Assembly (NCBI RefSeq): GCF_001189295.1
Contig: NZ_CP012159.1
Location: forward strand, 2,556,001-2,620,000
Direction of reading: 5' to 3'
DNA length: 64,000 nt
DNA from: Chondromyces crocatus
GTDB lineage: Bacteria > Myxococcota_A > Polyangia > Polyangiales > Polyangiaceae
A program made the translations under genes and the position numbers. The notes beneath the pieces are model-generated. The model was not told the DNA's origin, ran no database searches, and saw only the letters and a program-made list of their open reading frames with translations. This document shows positions 33,701 to 41,151 of this stretch, one piece after another. The first letter of the stretch is position 1, and every line of letters begins with the position of its first letter.

Positions 33701-35107
33701 CGAGAGCTTGCCGCCCCCACGTTCGAGCAGCAGCCCGGCGCGGTCGCCGATGAAGTCGAGGAACTGCCTCATCTCGTCGCGTGCGTCCGCGAGATCGAGG
33801 TGGGGTCGAGCGCGCTGGCTGCTCGCGAGGTGGCGCTGGGCGAGGCACTCCAGCGCCTCGTCGCGGTCGATGAGTCCCCGAGACGCGTCGTCGCGCAGCC
33901 TGGTGCGGGCCTTCCAGGGGTGGCTCTGGATGTGGAGGGCCAGGTGGGCCAGGTAGTCCTTCTGCCGATCCTGGTGCAGGCGCAGGTGCTCGAAGGGGTG
34001 TCGCTCGGCGTGGTCGGCGGGGCCGCGCTTGGCGTCGAGCCAGCTCCGGAGCAGCATCTCGATGCACTGCTCGTAAAGCCGGCCGCGATCCTGCGGGAGG
34101 TCGCCGACCACCTGGTGGATGAAGGCGATCACCGTGAGCAAGAGCGGGTTGCCCGCGAGGCGGCGCACGCCGGGCGTACGAAAGATGGCGCGGCGCAGTG
34201 ACTCTCGTTGCTCGGTGCGCTGGCCGGGGGAGTCGGGGATCTGGATGCCGTACCAGCGCGCGAGGAAGTCCTCGATCTGGTCGTCCTGGAGCGAGGCGAT
34301 GCGTACGTGCTCGAAGCGGTTCGAAGGGAGCGCGATGTCGGGCGTGTAGCCGTGGATGCGCGAGGTCACCCAGATGGGGGCGCGGGGATACTCGGTCTGG
34401 AAAGCGCGGATGTCCTGCGCGAGGCGGTCGCGGGCGGCGGTGCTGCCCACCTCGTCGAGCCCGTCGAGCAGCACGATGGCCTGCCCGAGCCGGAGCATGG
34501 CGTCGAAGTGCATGTCGTGTGCACCCGGGAGCGACAGGTCCGCCCTGGCGCTCCGGGCGAGATGGTCGATGAAGCGCAGGTCGGGGGTGTCGGTGCGGGC
34601 CATCGTGAGTTCGCGGAGCGAGATGAAGAGCGGAACCCGCGGCTCCAGCGCTGGCCGGGTCAGCGGGATGAGGCCTGCGCAGACCAGGCTCAGGTAAAGA
34701 AGCAGGGTGGTCTTGCCCATGCCTGGATCGCCGAGCACGACGACGCTGCGGTGCGTGCTGAGCAGCTCGTCGAGGCTCCGGTGACCGAGATGTCCGCTCT
34801 CGTGGACGAAGCGCAAGGGGACGAAGAGGTGATCGAGCTGGATGCCTCGAAGGTCCCGCTCGTGCAGGAGTTCGGGGGGGAGGCCCAGCAGCCGCACGTG
34901 CGCATGGCGGTCCGTCACGCGTTCGCGGTAGTCGGTGGTGAAGGTCCGCAGAGCGTCAGGAGGGACCTCGGGCGACCGCATGGGCGCCTGGCGCGCTGTC
35001 AGGAGGTCGGGAACCACCGAGGGGACATCGATGGCAGACGATGGTTCCGCGGAGGGTTCTCCTGCGACGGCCGTCTCCCCAGACTTCGTCGGCTTCTCCT
35101 CGTGCAT
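30776..35107 (-). CDS. NACHT NTPase fused to a C-terminal calcineurin-like metallophosphoesterase
   Basis: 1,443 aa, one continuous frame. A variable N-terminus (about 1-90) precedes a NACHT module: Walker A VVLGDPGMGKTTLLLY (about 125-140), Walker B VLLDGLDEVG (about 212-221), sensor region WVTSRIHGYT and the helical/winged part NPLLLTVIAFIHQV (about 320-332). About 650 residues of Leu/Ala-rich helices follow, then a Ser/Thr/Pro linker near 1060-1090. The last ~340 residues are a metallophosphoesterase with all metal-binding blocks: SDVHFGH, VTGDIAW, PGNHDVD, LSHHP and AGHVHEH. Bacterial NACHT proteins are NLR-like immune sensors; here the enzyme is C-terminal. ATG at 35107 is chosen; a GTG at 35134 is possible. 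Confidence 0.9.
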   Translation of the reverse strand: MHEEKPTKSGETAVAGEPSAEPSSAIDVPSVVPDLLTARQAPMRSPEVPPDALRTFTTDYRERVTDRHAHVRLLGLPPELLHERDLRGIQLDHLFVPLRFVHESGHLGHRSLDELLSTHRSVVVLGDPGMGKTTLLLYLSLVCAGLIPLTRPALEPRVPLFISLRELTMARTDTPDLRFIDHLARSARADLSLPGAHDMHFDAMLRLGQAIVLLDGLDEVGSTAARDRLAQDIRAFQTEYPRAPIWVTSRIHGYTPDIALPSNRFEHVRIASLQDDQIEDFLARWYGIQIPDSPGQRTEQRESLRRAIFRTPGVRRLAGNPLLLTVIAFIHQVVGDLPQDRGRLYEQCIEMLLRSWLDAKRGPADHAERHPFEHLRLHQDRQKDYLAHLALHIQSHPWKARTRLRDDASRGLIDRDEALECLAQRHLASSQRARPHLDLADARDEMRQFLDFIGDRAGLLLERGGGKLSFLHLSFQEYLAAWAFTCAPLEHDNPAFFVKHLGDPAWEEVLLLRLYVVQRRPGGGGDTAFDTIVSALFRSLEKTDAAEGWLTLTRALRDDLEFTARDCRQILDRAVTFWTANPAFFGAWFTALEEVKLFSDVGAKTLAEVLADKQREAPATDAVACLHLEMKLWGLTTQAVDRIRANRHLPELLPHLAVLLDEPELAPLLSEGVTDDVWAAVFAALNGPALYRLTLAWATGARPSPAPAAVRAAIVWMLSKVGDEAASRLNFAATHPDSGLLQYFSQATGLHTLHRLCKVTVPLAGGVSMEPPPGWTPRRPLDTTVHCALLGAARLVTRLQNTDTVEQAAARFLAGWGVTRVLHAPAENSPPTSATHDLAHRFVRHFTHEFSGSIGKLCQLYENQATVDSFGTQLLAEFGRHVGRHVGPAWSDELDVSPAAPAPFRPFSLPRIWLLPDMGDGVLHAHLESQSSLPLLFSSLGQLAACQHLVCFVRYQAARRSDALSVDETTDSWLRHHPLDAQLVAWSWQQHAEDLQRHRGSLRGLEGALALAHAQYAHLMTGLRLDGEGSPWRRLLDGREPGLEDLLDLRRHERVPSEASPSSSATASSSATVSTRTTTPTSHPAPEPLPSPPTLRTEREPLLTWLHVSDVHFGHPTAAHRADQKLVLAKLKADAATFRELGLPRIDAIFVTGDIAWSAQPEQYARAKDWLQDLAGAVRLDLRHVFAVPGNHDVDRQVDRDRATRRLLTSLREGSESLDEALDEAQEREQLTQRQSAYFAFARDLSPACLGAPTPASSRLWWHTPLEGRDGLRVRLIGLNSALLAADNQDQGKLRMGRRQLAETLAEPPSEADELLVVLSHHPATAGWLADQRDVDRELRSVAHLHLAGHVHEHDSEGLWAGGGNGIVRVVAGATHGDPARGDANAEHGYSFGALVDGADGFLRARIYPRRFSDKNRDFRADTENVPKGQSYAEHTIPRLRWR

Positions 35108-35240
35108 GCAGACCAACCCCCGGTGATTCTCCACATTGCATGGCCTGCCCGATGAGCGTCAACGGCCGGGAGGCCCGGGCTCATCGCGTCGGGAACCTGT
35201 CGCTTGACAGGCGAAGGCTCCTGAGGGTACGGGATCGACG

Positions 35241-35425
35241 TGCTGGTGCCTGCGCCCGTGCGCAGGCTTAATAGGGAACCCGGTGTGAATCCGGGGCTGC
35301 CCGGCAGCGGTGAGTGAGAACGAAACCCGTCTGGTGCACTGGCTCCCCGAGGGAGCTGGGAAGCGGCGGGAAGTAGGAATCCGGCGTCATGCCGGAAGGC
35401 TCGCGAGTCCGAAGACCTGCCAGCA
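35241..35425 (+). promoter_or_regulatory. Adenosylcobalamin (B12) riboswitch
   Basis: The conserved blocks occur in order: GGTGCC, then CTTAATAGGGAAcCCGGTG, AATCCGGggCtGCCC, GCAGCGGTgA, a CACTGG arm, TGGGAAG, and the downstream GAGTCCGAAGACCTGCC. P1 is visible: TGCTGG (35241-35246) pairs with CCAGCA (35420-35425). A TTGACA hexamer lies upstream at 35204-35209, a possible -35. It is on the plus strand, pointing at the aminotransferase operon that starts 490 bases later; the intervening leader has no gene. Confidence 0.95.
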
Positions 35426-35914
35426 TCCGTGCGCGAGAGACATTCGCGGGCGGTCCGGCCTGGAGCCTCTAGGGAAGGCGGCAAGGTTGAATGTCGAGGT
35501 CGATGCGGATTCGCGTGACCCCGGATTTCGAGCCTCCTCCTTGGTGATTCCAGGTCGTCCTCTTGGGCGATGAAGGATTCGGAGGTCGTTGGTTCCGGAT
35601 GCCGTGATGCATCGATAGACGGTCGTCTTTCAGGGGTTCGAGCCCTGAAGGCGTGATGGGCATGGCCTGCGCGGGCTTGCGGGCGCTGCATTGCAGTGCT
35701 CCGTGGGGTCATTGCGTGGGACGCGATGGCCTTGGAATGGTCGTCGTGAATGCGCGGAGAATCGGCGGCATGGTCGCTCGGTGAGAGCGGGCGTGTGTCT
35801 CGGCAGGGCTGGCGCGCGCTCGCTCCAGAAGGGCGGACGTGTGCTTCGACGAGGCGGGTGCGTGTTCGCTCCGAGAGGGCGGACGTGTGCCCTGAGGTTG
35901 CGAGGTGATTGGCC
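35426..35914 (+). other. Long leader between riboswitch and operon
   Basis: About 490 bases with no convincing gene. It holds a 5-bp hairpin right after the riboswitch (35432-35448, CGCGA/TCGCG), and a stronger 7-bp hairpin near 35630-35650 (TTCAGGG, loop GTTCGAG, CCCTGAA). Either could be part of the expression platform or an attenuator. The last 20 bases hold the GAGGTGA ribosome binding site of the aminotransferase gene. Confidence 0.5.
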
Positions 35915-37261
35915 GTGGAATCGGTTCGTTATCCGGAGGGGCATGTCCTCCTGCGCAATCTGGGCCGCACCTATCCGGTCGTCTCGCACGGGCAGGGGGT
36001 GTACCTGTTCGACCGGCAGGGGAAGCGTTACCTCGACGGGTCGGCGGGCGCGCTCGTCGCGAGCGTGGGGCACGGCAACCGGGAGGTGGCGGCGCGGGTG
36101 CACGAGCAGCTCGTGCAGGTGGCGTACGTCAACGGGACGCACTTCACCTCCGAGGTGACGGAGCAGCTCGCGGCGCGGCTGTGCGCGATGGCGCCGGCGG
36201 GGCTCGATCGGGCGGCGTTCCTCGGGTCGGGGTCGGAGGTGATCGAGGCGGCGATCAAGTTTGCGCGGCAGCTCTGGGTCGAGCGGGGGGAGCCGCAGCG
36301 GGCGAAGGTGATCGCGCGGATGCCGAGCTACCACGGCAACACGCTCTACGCGCTGTCGATGTCGGGGCGGCCGCACTACAAGCGGTTCTTCGGGCCGCTC
36401 CTGTCGGAGGTGGTGACGACGGCGGCGCCCTATCCGTATCGGTCGGGGCTCGACGACTACGAGCGCGAGGGGGCGGCGCACTATGCGCGGCTGCTGGAGG
36501 AGACGATCGTGCGCGAGGGGGCGGAGACGATCGCGGCGTTCATCGCGGAGCCGGTGATCGGGTCGTCGGCAGGGGCGGCGGTGCCTCCGCCCGGGTACTT
36601 CGAGCGGGTCGGGGAGATCTGTCGGCGGCACGGGATCTTGATGATCGCCGACGAGGTGATGTGCGGCTGCGGGCGCACGGGGCGGTTCTTCGCGAGTGAG
36701 CTTTTGGGGTTCTCGCCGGACCTTCTGGTGCTGGGGAAGGGGCTGAGCGGGGGGTACGTGCCGCTGAGCGCGCTGCTGGTGAAGCAAGCGCACCTGGAGG
36801 AGATGCGGCTGGGCTCCGGGGGGTTCATGCACGCGCAGACGTACCTGCAAGCGCCGGCGATGACGGCAGCGGGGGTGGCGGTGCTGGACTACTTCGAGCG
36901 GCACGACGTGGTGAACCACGCGGCGCGGATGGGGGAGCGGCTCCACCGGCGGCTGCGGGAGGTGGTGCTGCCCCTGCCGCACGTGGGCTCGGTGCAGGGG
37001 GTGGGGCTCATCGCGGGGGTGGAGCTGGTGGAGGACGAGGCGACGCGGAGGCCGTTCCCGCGGGCGCGGAAGGTGGTGGAGGGGCTCCTGGATCGGCTCT
37101 TCGAGGAGGGACTCATCCTGTGGCCGAACACGGGGCACGCGGATGGGACCGACGGAGACCTGGTGATGATCGGCCCGCCGCTGACCATCACCGAGGGCGA
37201 GGTGGACGAGCTGGTGGAGAAGCTCGCCCAGGGGATCACGCACTGCTTGGAGAGGCCATGA
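35915..37261 (+). CDS. Class III (omega-type) PLP aminotransferase
   Basis: 448 aa, fold type I, class III. Seen: GSAGALVASVGHGNREV near the N-terminus, the cofactor-phosphate region FLGSGSEVIEAAIK, the Asp of PLP in MIADEVMCGCGRTG, and the Schiff-base Lys in LVLGKGLSGGYVPLSA. It transfers an amino group from a terminal or alpha amine to a keto acid; the exact substrate is unclear. GTG at 35915 has GAGGTGA six bases upstream. Its stop overlaps the ATG of a 22-codon leader ORF (ATGA), so translation is coupled down the operon. First gene after the B12 riboswitch. Confidence 0.87.
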   Translation: MESVRYPEGHVLLRNLGRTYPVVSHGQGVYLFDRQGKRYLDGSAGALVASVGHGNREVAARVHEQLVQVAYVNGTHFTSEVTEQLAARLCAMAPAGLDRAAFLGSGSEVIEAAIKFARQLWVERGEPQRAKVIARMPSYHGNTLYALSMSGRPHYKRFFGPLLSEVVTTAAPYPYRSGLDDYEREGAAHYARLLEETIVREGAETIAAFIAEPVIGSSAGAAVPPPGYFERVGEICRRHGILMIADEVMCGCGRTGRFFASELLGFSPDLLVLGKGLSGGYVPLSALLVKQAHLEEMRLGSGGFMHAQTYLQAPAMTAAGVAVLDYFERHDVVNHAARMGERLHRRLREVVLPLPHVGSVQGVGLIAGVELVEDEATRRPFPRARKVVEGLLDRLFEEGLILWPNTGHADGTDGDLVMIGPPLTITEGEVDELVEKLAQGITHCLERP

Positions 37262-37326
37262 CGGTGTGCATCACGGTTTCGGTTCGCGACGCTGGCAGGA
37301 CGGCGCCGCGTACGGAGGGGTCATGA
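37258..37326 (+). CDS. 22-codon coupling ORF, a partial copy of the next gene's 5' end
   Basis: The ATG (37258) overlaps the aminotransferase stop as ATGA, and its own TGA (37324-37326) overlaps the aldehyde dehydrogenase ATG at 37323 as ATGA. The peptide MTVCITVSVRDAGRTA matches the dehydrogenase start MTFRITYSVLDADMTA in 10 of 16 residues, and the DNA matches over about 50 bases. It thus looks like a tandem duplication of the gene start kept as a translational relay. Too short for ordinary gene calls; whether the peptide itself matters is unknown. Confidence 0.6.
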   Translation: MTVCITVSVRDAGRTAPRTEGS

Positions 37327-38882
37327 CGTTTCGCATCACGTATTCGGTTCTCGACGCCGACATGACGGCGCTGCACGCGCAGTTCGACGAGGCGCTGGCA
37401 GCGGTGCGCCGTGGGCTTGGTGGGGTGTTCCCGTCGTGGATCGGGGGCAAGGCGTTCGAGAGCGGGGATCTGCTGGAGAGCCGCAATCCGGCGCGGCCCG
37501 GGGAGCTGCTCGCGCGCTTCCACCGCACGCCCGTGGGCGAGGTGGATCGGGTGATGCGGGTGGCGCGGGAGGCGCAGCGGGGCTGGGGCGCGACGCCCTG
37601 GCAGGAGCGGGCGCGGATCCTGCGGAAGGCGGCGGACCTGATCTCGGAGCGGCGGCTCTCGCTGTCGGCGATCATGGCGCTGGAGGTCGGGAAGAACCGG
37701 CTGGAGTCGCTGGGGGACGTGGAGGAGTCGGCGGACCTCTTGCGCTACTACGCGGGGCAGCTCGAAGAGGCGCAGGGGTTCGTGAAGCCGCTGGCGCGGC
37801 TGTCGCCGAACGAGGACACGCGGAGCGTGTTGCGGCCGTACGGGGTGTTCGTGGTGATCGCGCCGTTCAACTTCCCGCTGGCGCTGGCGGCGGGGATGAG
37901 CGCGGGGGCGCTCCTCGGCGGGAACGCGGTGGTGCTGAAGCCGAGCGAGGAGGCGCCGTGGTGCGCGGAGGGGCTGTTCCACGCGCTGAGGGACGCCGGG
38001 CTCCCCGACGGGGTGTTCCAGGTGGTGCACGGGGAAGGGGAGACGCTGGGGGCGGCGCTGGTGGCGCATCCCGGCGTGGACGGGGTGGCGTTCACGGGGA
38101 GCAAGAGCGTGGGGTACGCGATCCACGGGCAGCTCAACGCGACGCGCATCCGGCCGTGTTTCCTGGAGCTGGGCGGGAAGAACCCGGCGATCGTGTGCAA
38201 GGACGCGGACCTGGAGGCGGCGATCGAGGGGTGTTTCCGGTCGGCGTTCGGGCTCTCGGGGCAGAAGTGCAGCGCGCTGTCGCGGGTGTACGTGCACGAG
38301 TCGCTGAAGCAGGCGTTCCTCGCGGGGCTGTCGGAGAAGGCGCGGAGCGCGCGGGTGGGGGACCCGACGGAGGTGCCGACGTTCGTGGGGCCGGTGATCC
38401 AGCCGGCGTCCGTGGCGCGGTTCGAGCACGCGGCGGCGGAGGCGCGGCGGGATGGTGTGGTGCACGCGGGCGGGGAGCGGCTGCGGCTCGCGGGGGCGCT
38501 TTCGGACGGGTACTTCGTGGCGCCGACGGTGGTGGAGATCGCGCACGGGCACCGGCTGATGCGCGAGGAGCTGTTCCTGCCGTTCGTGGGGGTGACGGGG
38601 TTCGGCGCGCTGGAGGAGGCGCTGACCTTGGCGAACGACTGCGCGTACGGGCTGACGGCGGGGATCTTCAGCCGCAAGGACGCCGACGTGGCGTTCTTCC
38701 TGGAGCACGCGGAGGCGGGGGTGCTCTACGCGAACCGGCGCACGGGGGCGACGACGGGGGCGTGGCCCGGGGTGCAGGCGTTCTCTGGCTGGAAGGGGAG
38801 CGGTTCGACCGGCAAGGGGGGCTGCGGTCCCTACTACGTCGCCCAGTTCATGCGTGAGCAGTCCCAGACCCGGATGGGTTGA
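37323..38882 (+). CDS. Aldehyde dehydrogenase, glutamate-semialdehyde (P5CDH/RocA)-like
   Basis: 519 aa. NAD-binding and catalytic blocks: PFNFPLALAAGM, KPSEEAPW, FTGSKSVGYAI, ELGGKNPAIV with the catalytic Glu, and GLSGQKCSALSRVYV with the catalytic Cys. The C-terminal block NRRTGATTGAWPGVQAF and GWKGSGSTGKGG fits the 1-pyrroline-5-carboxylate / glutamate-semialdehyde dehydrogenase group. It would oxidise the semialdehyde left by an omega-aminotransferase, which the gene order supports. The start overlaps the stop of the coupling ORF. The next aminotransferase begins 12 nt after its stop. Confidence 0.88.
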   Translation: MTFRITYSVLDADMTALHAQFDEALAAVRRGLGGVFPSWIGGKAFESGDLLESRNPARPGELLARFHRTPVGEVDRVMRVAREAQRGWGATPWQERARILRKAADLISERRLSLSAIMALEVGKNRLESLGDVEESADLLRYYAGQLEEAQGFVKPLARLSPNEDTRSVLRPYGVFVVIAPFNFPLALAAGMSAGALLGGNAVVLKPSEEAPWCAEGLFHALRDAGLPDGVFQVVHGEGETLGAALVAHPGVDGVAFTGSKSVGYAIHGQLNATRIRPCFLELGGKNPAIVCKDADLEAAIEGCFRSAFGLSGQKCSALSRVYVHESLKQAFLAGLSEKARSARVGDPTEVPTFVGPVIQPASVARFEHAAAEARRDGVVHAGGERLRLAGALSDGYFVAPTVVEIAHGHRLMREELFLPFVGVTGFGALEEALTLANDCAYGLTAGIFSRKDADVAFFLEHAEAGVLYANRRTGATTGAWPGVQAFSGWKGSGSTGKGGCGPYYVAQFMREQSQTRMG

Positions 38883-38894
38883 TTCGAGGTTCCA

Positions 38895-40235
38895 ATGAGC
38901 ATGCTGTTTCCCGAAGTGCAGGTCGCGCCCCCTGGTCCCCGAGCGCGGGAGATCATCGCGCTGGACAGGCAGTACGCGTCACCGTCGTACATCAAGGAGT
39001 ACCCGCTGGTGGTGGACCGGGGGGAAGGGCCCTGGGTGTACGACGTCGATGGCAACCGGTTCCTCGACTTCATGGCGGGCATCGCGGTGGCGTCGACGGG
39101 GCACGCGCATCCGCACGTGGTGAGCGCGATCAAGAGCGCGGCGGAGCGGTTCCTGCACATCTGCGGGACGGACTTCTATTACGACTCGTTCGCGCAGATC
39201 TGCGCGCGGCTGGCGAGCTACCTGCCGGCGATGGGGCCGAAGAAGGTGTTCCTGACCAACTCGGGGACCGAGGCGGTGGAGGGGGCGCTGAAGCTGGCGC
39301 GGCACCACACGCGGCGGCAGTACGTGGTGGCGTTCAAGGGCGGGTTCCACGGGCGCACGTACGGCGCGATCTCGCTGAACTCGTCGAAGGTGGCGCAGCG
39401 GGCGTTCTTCGGGCCGCTGTTGCCAGGGATCCTCCACATCCCGTACGCGAACCCGTACCGGAGCGAGGGGGGCGGGGACGAGGCGAGCCATCCGGCGCGG
39501 CTCCTCGAGAAGGAGTACTTCGTCAACCACGTGGACCCGCGGGAGGTGGCGGCGATCTTCGTGGAGCCGATCCTGGGCGAGGGGGGCTACGTGGTGCCGC
39601 CGGTCGGGTTCCTGGAGGAGCTGCGGCGGATCTGCGACGAGCACGGGATCCTGCTGGTGTTCGACGAGGTGCAGTCGGGCATCGGGCGGACGGGGAAGAT
39701 GTTCGCGGCGGAGCACTTCGGGGTGATGCCGGACATCCTGCTGTCGGCGAAGGGGATCGCGTCCGGGATGCCGCTCGGGGCCATCGTGGCGAAGGAGAGC
39801 GTGATGAGCTGGCCGCGGGGGTCGCACGGGAGCACGTACGGGGGGAACCCGGTGTGCTGCGCGGCGGCGCTGGCGACGCTGGATGTGGTGGAGGGGCTGC
39901 TCGATCAGGTGCGGGAGACGGGGGACTATCTGCAAGCTGGGCTCAGGGCGCTGAAGGCGCGGCACCCGGTGATCGGGGACGTGCGCGGCGTGGGGTTGAT
40001 GGTGGGGGCCGAGTTCGTCAAGCCAGGGACGCTGGAGCCGGCGAGCGCGTACGTGGGGGAGCTGGAGCAGCTCGCGTTCCAGAAGGGGGTGCTGCTGCTG
40101 TCGTGCGGGAAGTCGACGATCCGCTTCGCGCCGCCGCTGGTGGTGGGGAAGCACGAGGTGGATGTGCTGCTGGGGGTGCTGGAGGCGTGCCTGGTCGAGC
40201 TGGACGCGCGGCACTGGGCGGCGGGGAAAGTCTGA
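38895..40235 (+). CDS. Class III aminotransferase, GABA/acetylornithine type
   Basis: 446 aa. Key blocks: DFMAGIAVASTGHAHP, FLTNSGTEAVEGALKLAR, FKGGFHGRTYGAISLN, LLVFDEVQSGIGRTGKMFA and the Schiff-base Lys in LLSAKGIASGMPLGA. It is closer to 4-aminobutyrate/acetylornithine aminotransferases than the first one in the operon, so the two probably act on successive or different amino groups. It is followed by the CoA-transferase genes; the A-subunit ATG is eight bases after its stop. A pathway such as diamine, lysine or omega-amino acid breakdown is plausible. Confidence 0.87.
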   Translation: MSMLFPEVQVAPPGPRAREIIALDRQYASPSYIKEYPLVVDRGEGPWVYDVDGNRFLDFMAGIAVASTGHAHPHVVSAIKSAAERFLHICGTDFYYDSFAQICARLASYLPAMGPKKVFLTNSGTEAVEGALKLARHHTRRQYVVAFKGGFHGRTYGAISLNSSKVAQRAFFGPLLPGILHIPYANPYRSEGGGDEASHPARLLEKEYFVNHVDPREVAAIFVEPILGEGGYVVPPVGFLEELRRICDEHGILLVFDEVQSGIGRTGKMFAAEHFGVMPDILLSAKGIASGMPLGAIVAKESVMSWPRGSHGSTYGGNPVCCAAALATLDVVEGLLDQVRETGDYLQAGLRALKARHPVIGDVRGVGLMVGAEFVKPGTLEPASAYVGELEQLAFQKGVLLLSCGKSTIRFAPPLVVGKHEVDVLLGVLEACLVELDARHWAAGKV

Positions 40236-40242
40236 GGGCGCG

Positions 40243-41151
40243 ATGGACAAGCTGTGCTCGATGCGGGAGGCGATCGCCTCGTCGGTCACGTCGGGGAGCT
40301 CGCTGGTCATCGATGGGTTCACCCACCTGATCTGCTTCGCGGCGGGGCACGAGATCATCCGGCAAGGGATCCGGGATCTCACGGCCATCCGGCTGACGCC
40401 GGACCTCGTGTACGACCAGCTCATCGAGGCGGGCTGCGTGAAGCGGCTGGTCTTCAGCTGGGCAGGGAATCCAGGGGTGGGGAGCTTGCACGCGCTGCGG
40501 CGGCGGAGCGAGGCGAGCTCGGCGCAGCGGCTGGAGCTGGAGGAGTACTCGCATTTCGGGCTCCTCTCGCGGTTCCTGGCGGCGAGCGCGGGGTTGCCGT
40601 TCTGGCCGCTCAACAACTACTTCGGGGGCGACATCGCGCAGGCGAATCCATCGATCCGGACGGTGGCGTGCCCGTACACGGGGAAGGTGCTGGCGACGGT
40701 GCCGGCGCTGCACCCGGACGTGGCGATCGTGCATTGCCAGCGCGCGGACCGGGAGGGGAACGCGCAGGTGTGGGGGCTGCTCGGGTCGCAGAAGGAGGTG
40801 GCCTTCGCGGCGCGGAAGGTGATCGTGGTGGCGGAGGAGATCGTGTCCACGGAGGCGATCCGGCGGGACCCGAACCGGACGCTTGTGCCAGGGATCATCG
40901 TGTCGCACGTCGTGCACGAGCCGTGGGGCTGTCACCCGAGCTTCGTGCAGGGGTTCCACGATCGGGACAACGATTTCTACGTGCAATGGGAAGAGATCTC
41001 CCGGAAGCCGGAGAGCTATCAGGCCTACCTGGACGAGTTCGTGTTCGGGGTCGAGGACCGGAAGGGCTACCTGAAGAAGCTCGGGTCGGGGGTGCTCGAC
41101 AAGCTGCGGGCGAAGCCGCGTCCGTGTGAAGGGGTGGACTATGGCTACTGA
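40243..41151 (+). CDS. CoA-transferase subunit A (GctA-like)
   Basis: 302 aa, family I CoA-transferase alpha subunit. SSLVIDGFTHLICFAAGHEIIRQG carries the oxyanion/CoA region and the EIIRQ typical of GctA. WAGNPGVGSLHALRRR, NNYFGGDIAQANPSI and IVHCQRADREGNAQVWG are the other family blocks. It pairs with the B subunit encoded 11 bp overlapping downstream. The heteromeric enzyme moves CoA between short acids, activating the acid left by transamination and oxidation. A GAGG lies just before the ATG. Confidence 0.88.
   Translation: MDKLCSMREAIASSVTSGSSLVIDGFTHLICFAAGHEIIRQGIRDLTAIRLTPDLVYDQLIEAGCVKRLVFSWAGNPGVGSLHALRRRSEASSAQRLELEEYSHFGLLSRFLAASAGLPFWPLNNYFGGDIAQANPSIRTVACPYTGKVLATVPALHPDVAIVHCQRADREGNAQVWGLLGSQKEVAFAARKVIVVAEEIVSTEAIRRDPNRTLVPGIIVSHVVHEPWGCHPSFVQGFHDRDNDFYVQWEEISRKPESYQAYLDEFVFGVEDRKGYLKKLGSGVLDKLRAKPRPCEGVDYGY

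Noticed and set aside
31952-34201. Long open frame of 749 codons on the plus strand
   Set aside because: It is antisense to the NACHT gene; its residues show the Gly/Val/Arg bias of a mirror frame and no domain, while the minus frame has clear motifs.
35625-35655. A tRNA T-arm-like sequence (GGTTCGAGCCC with flanking stem)
   Set aside because: No matching acceptor stem, D arm or anticodon arm could be found at tRNA spacing on either side; the hairpin explains it better.
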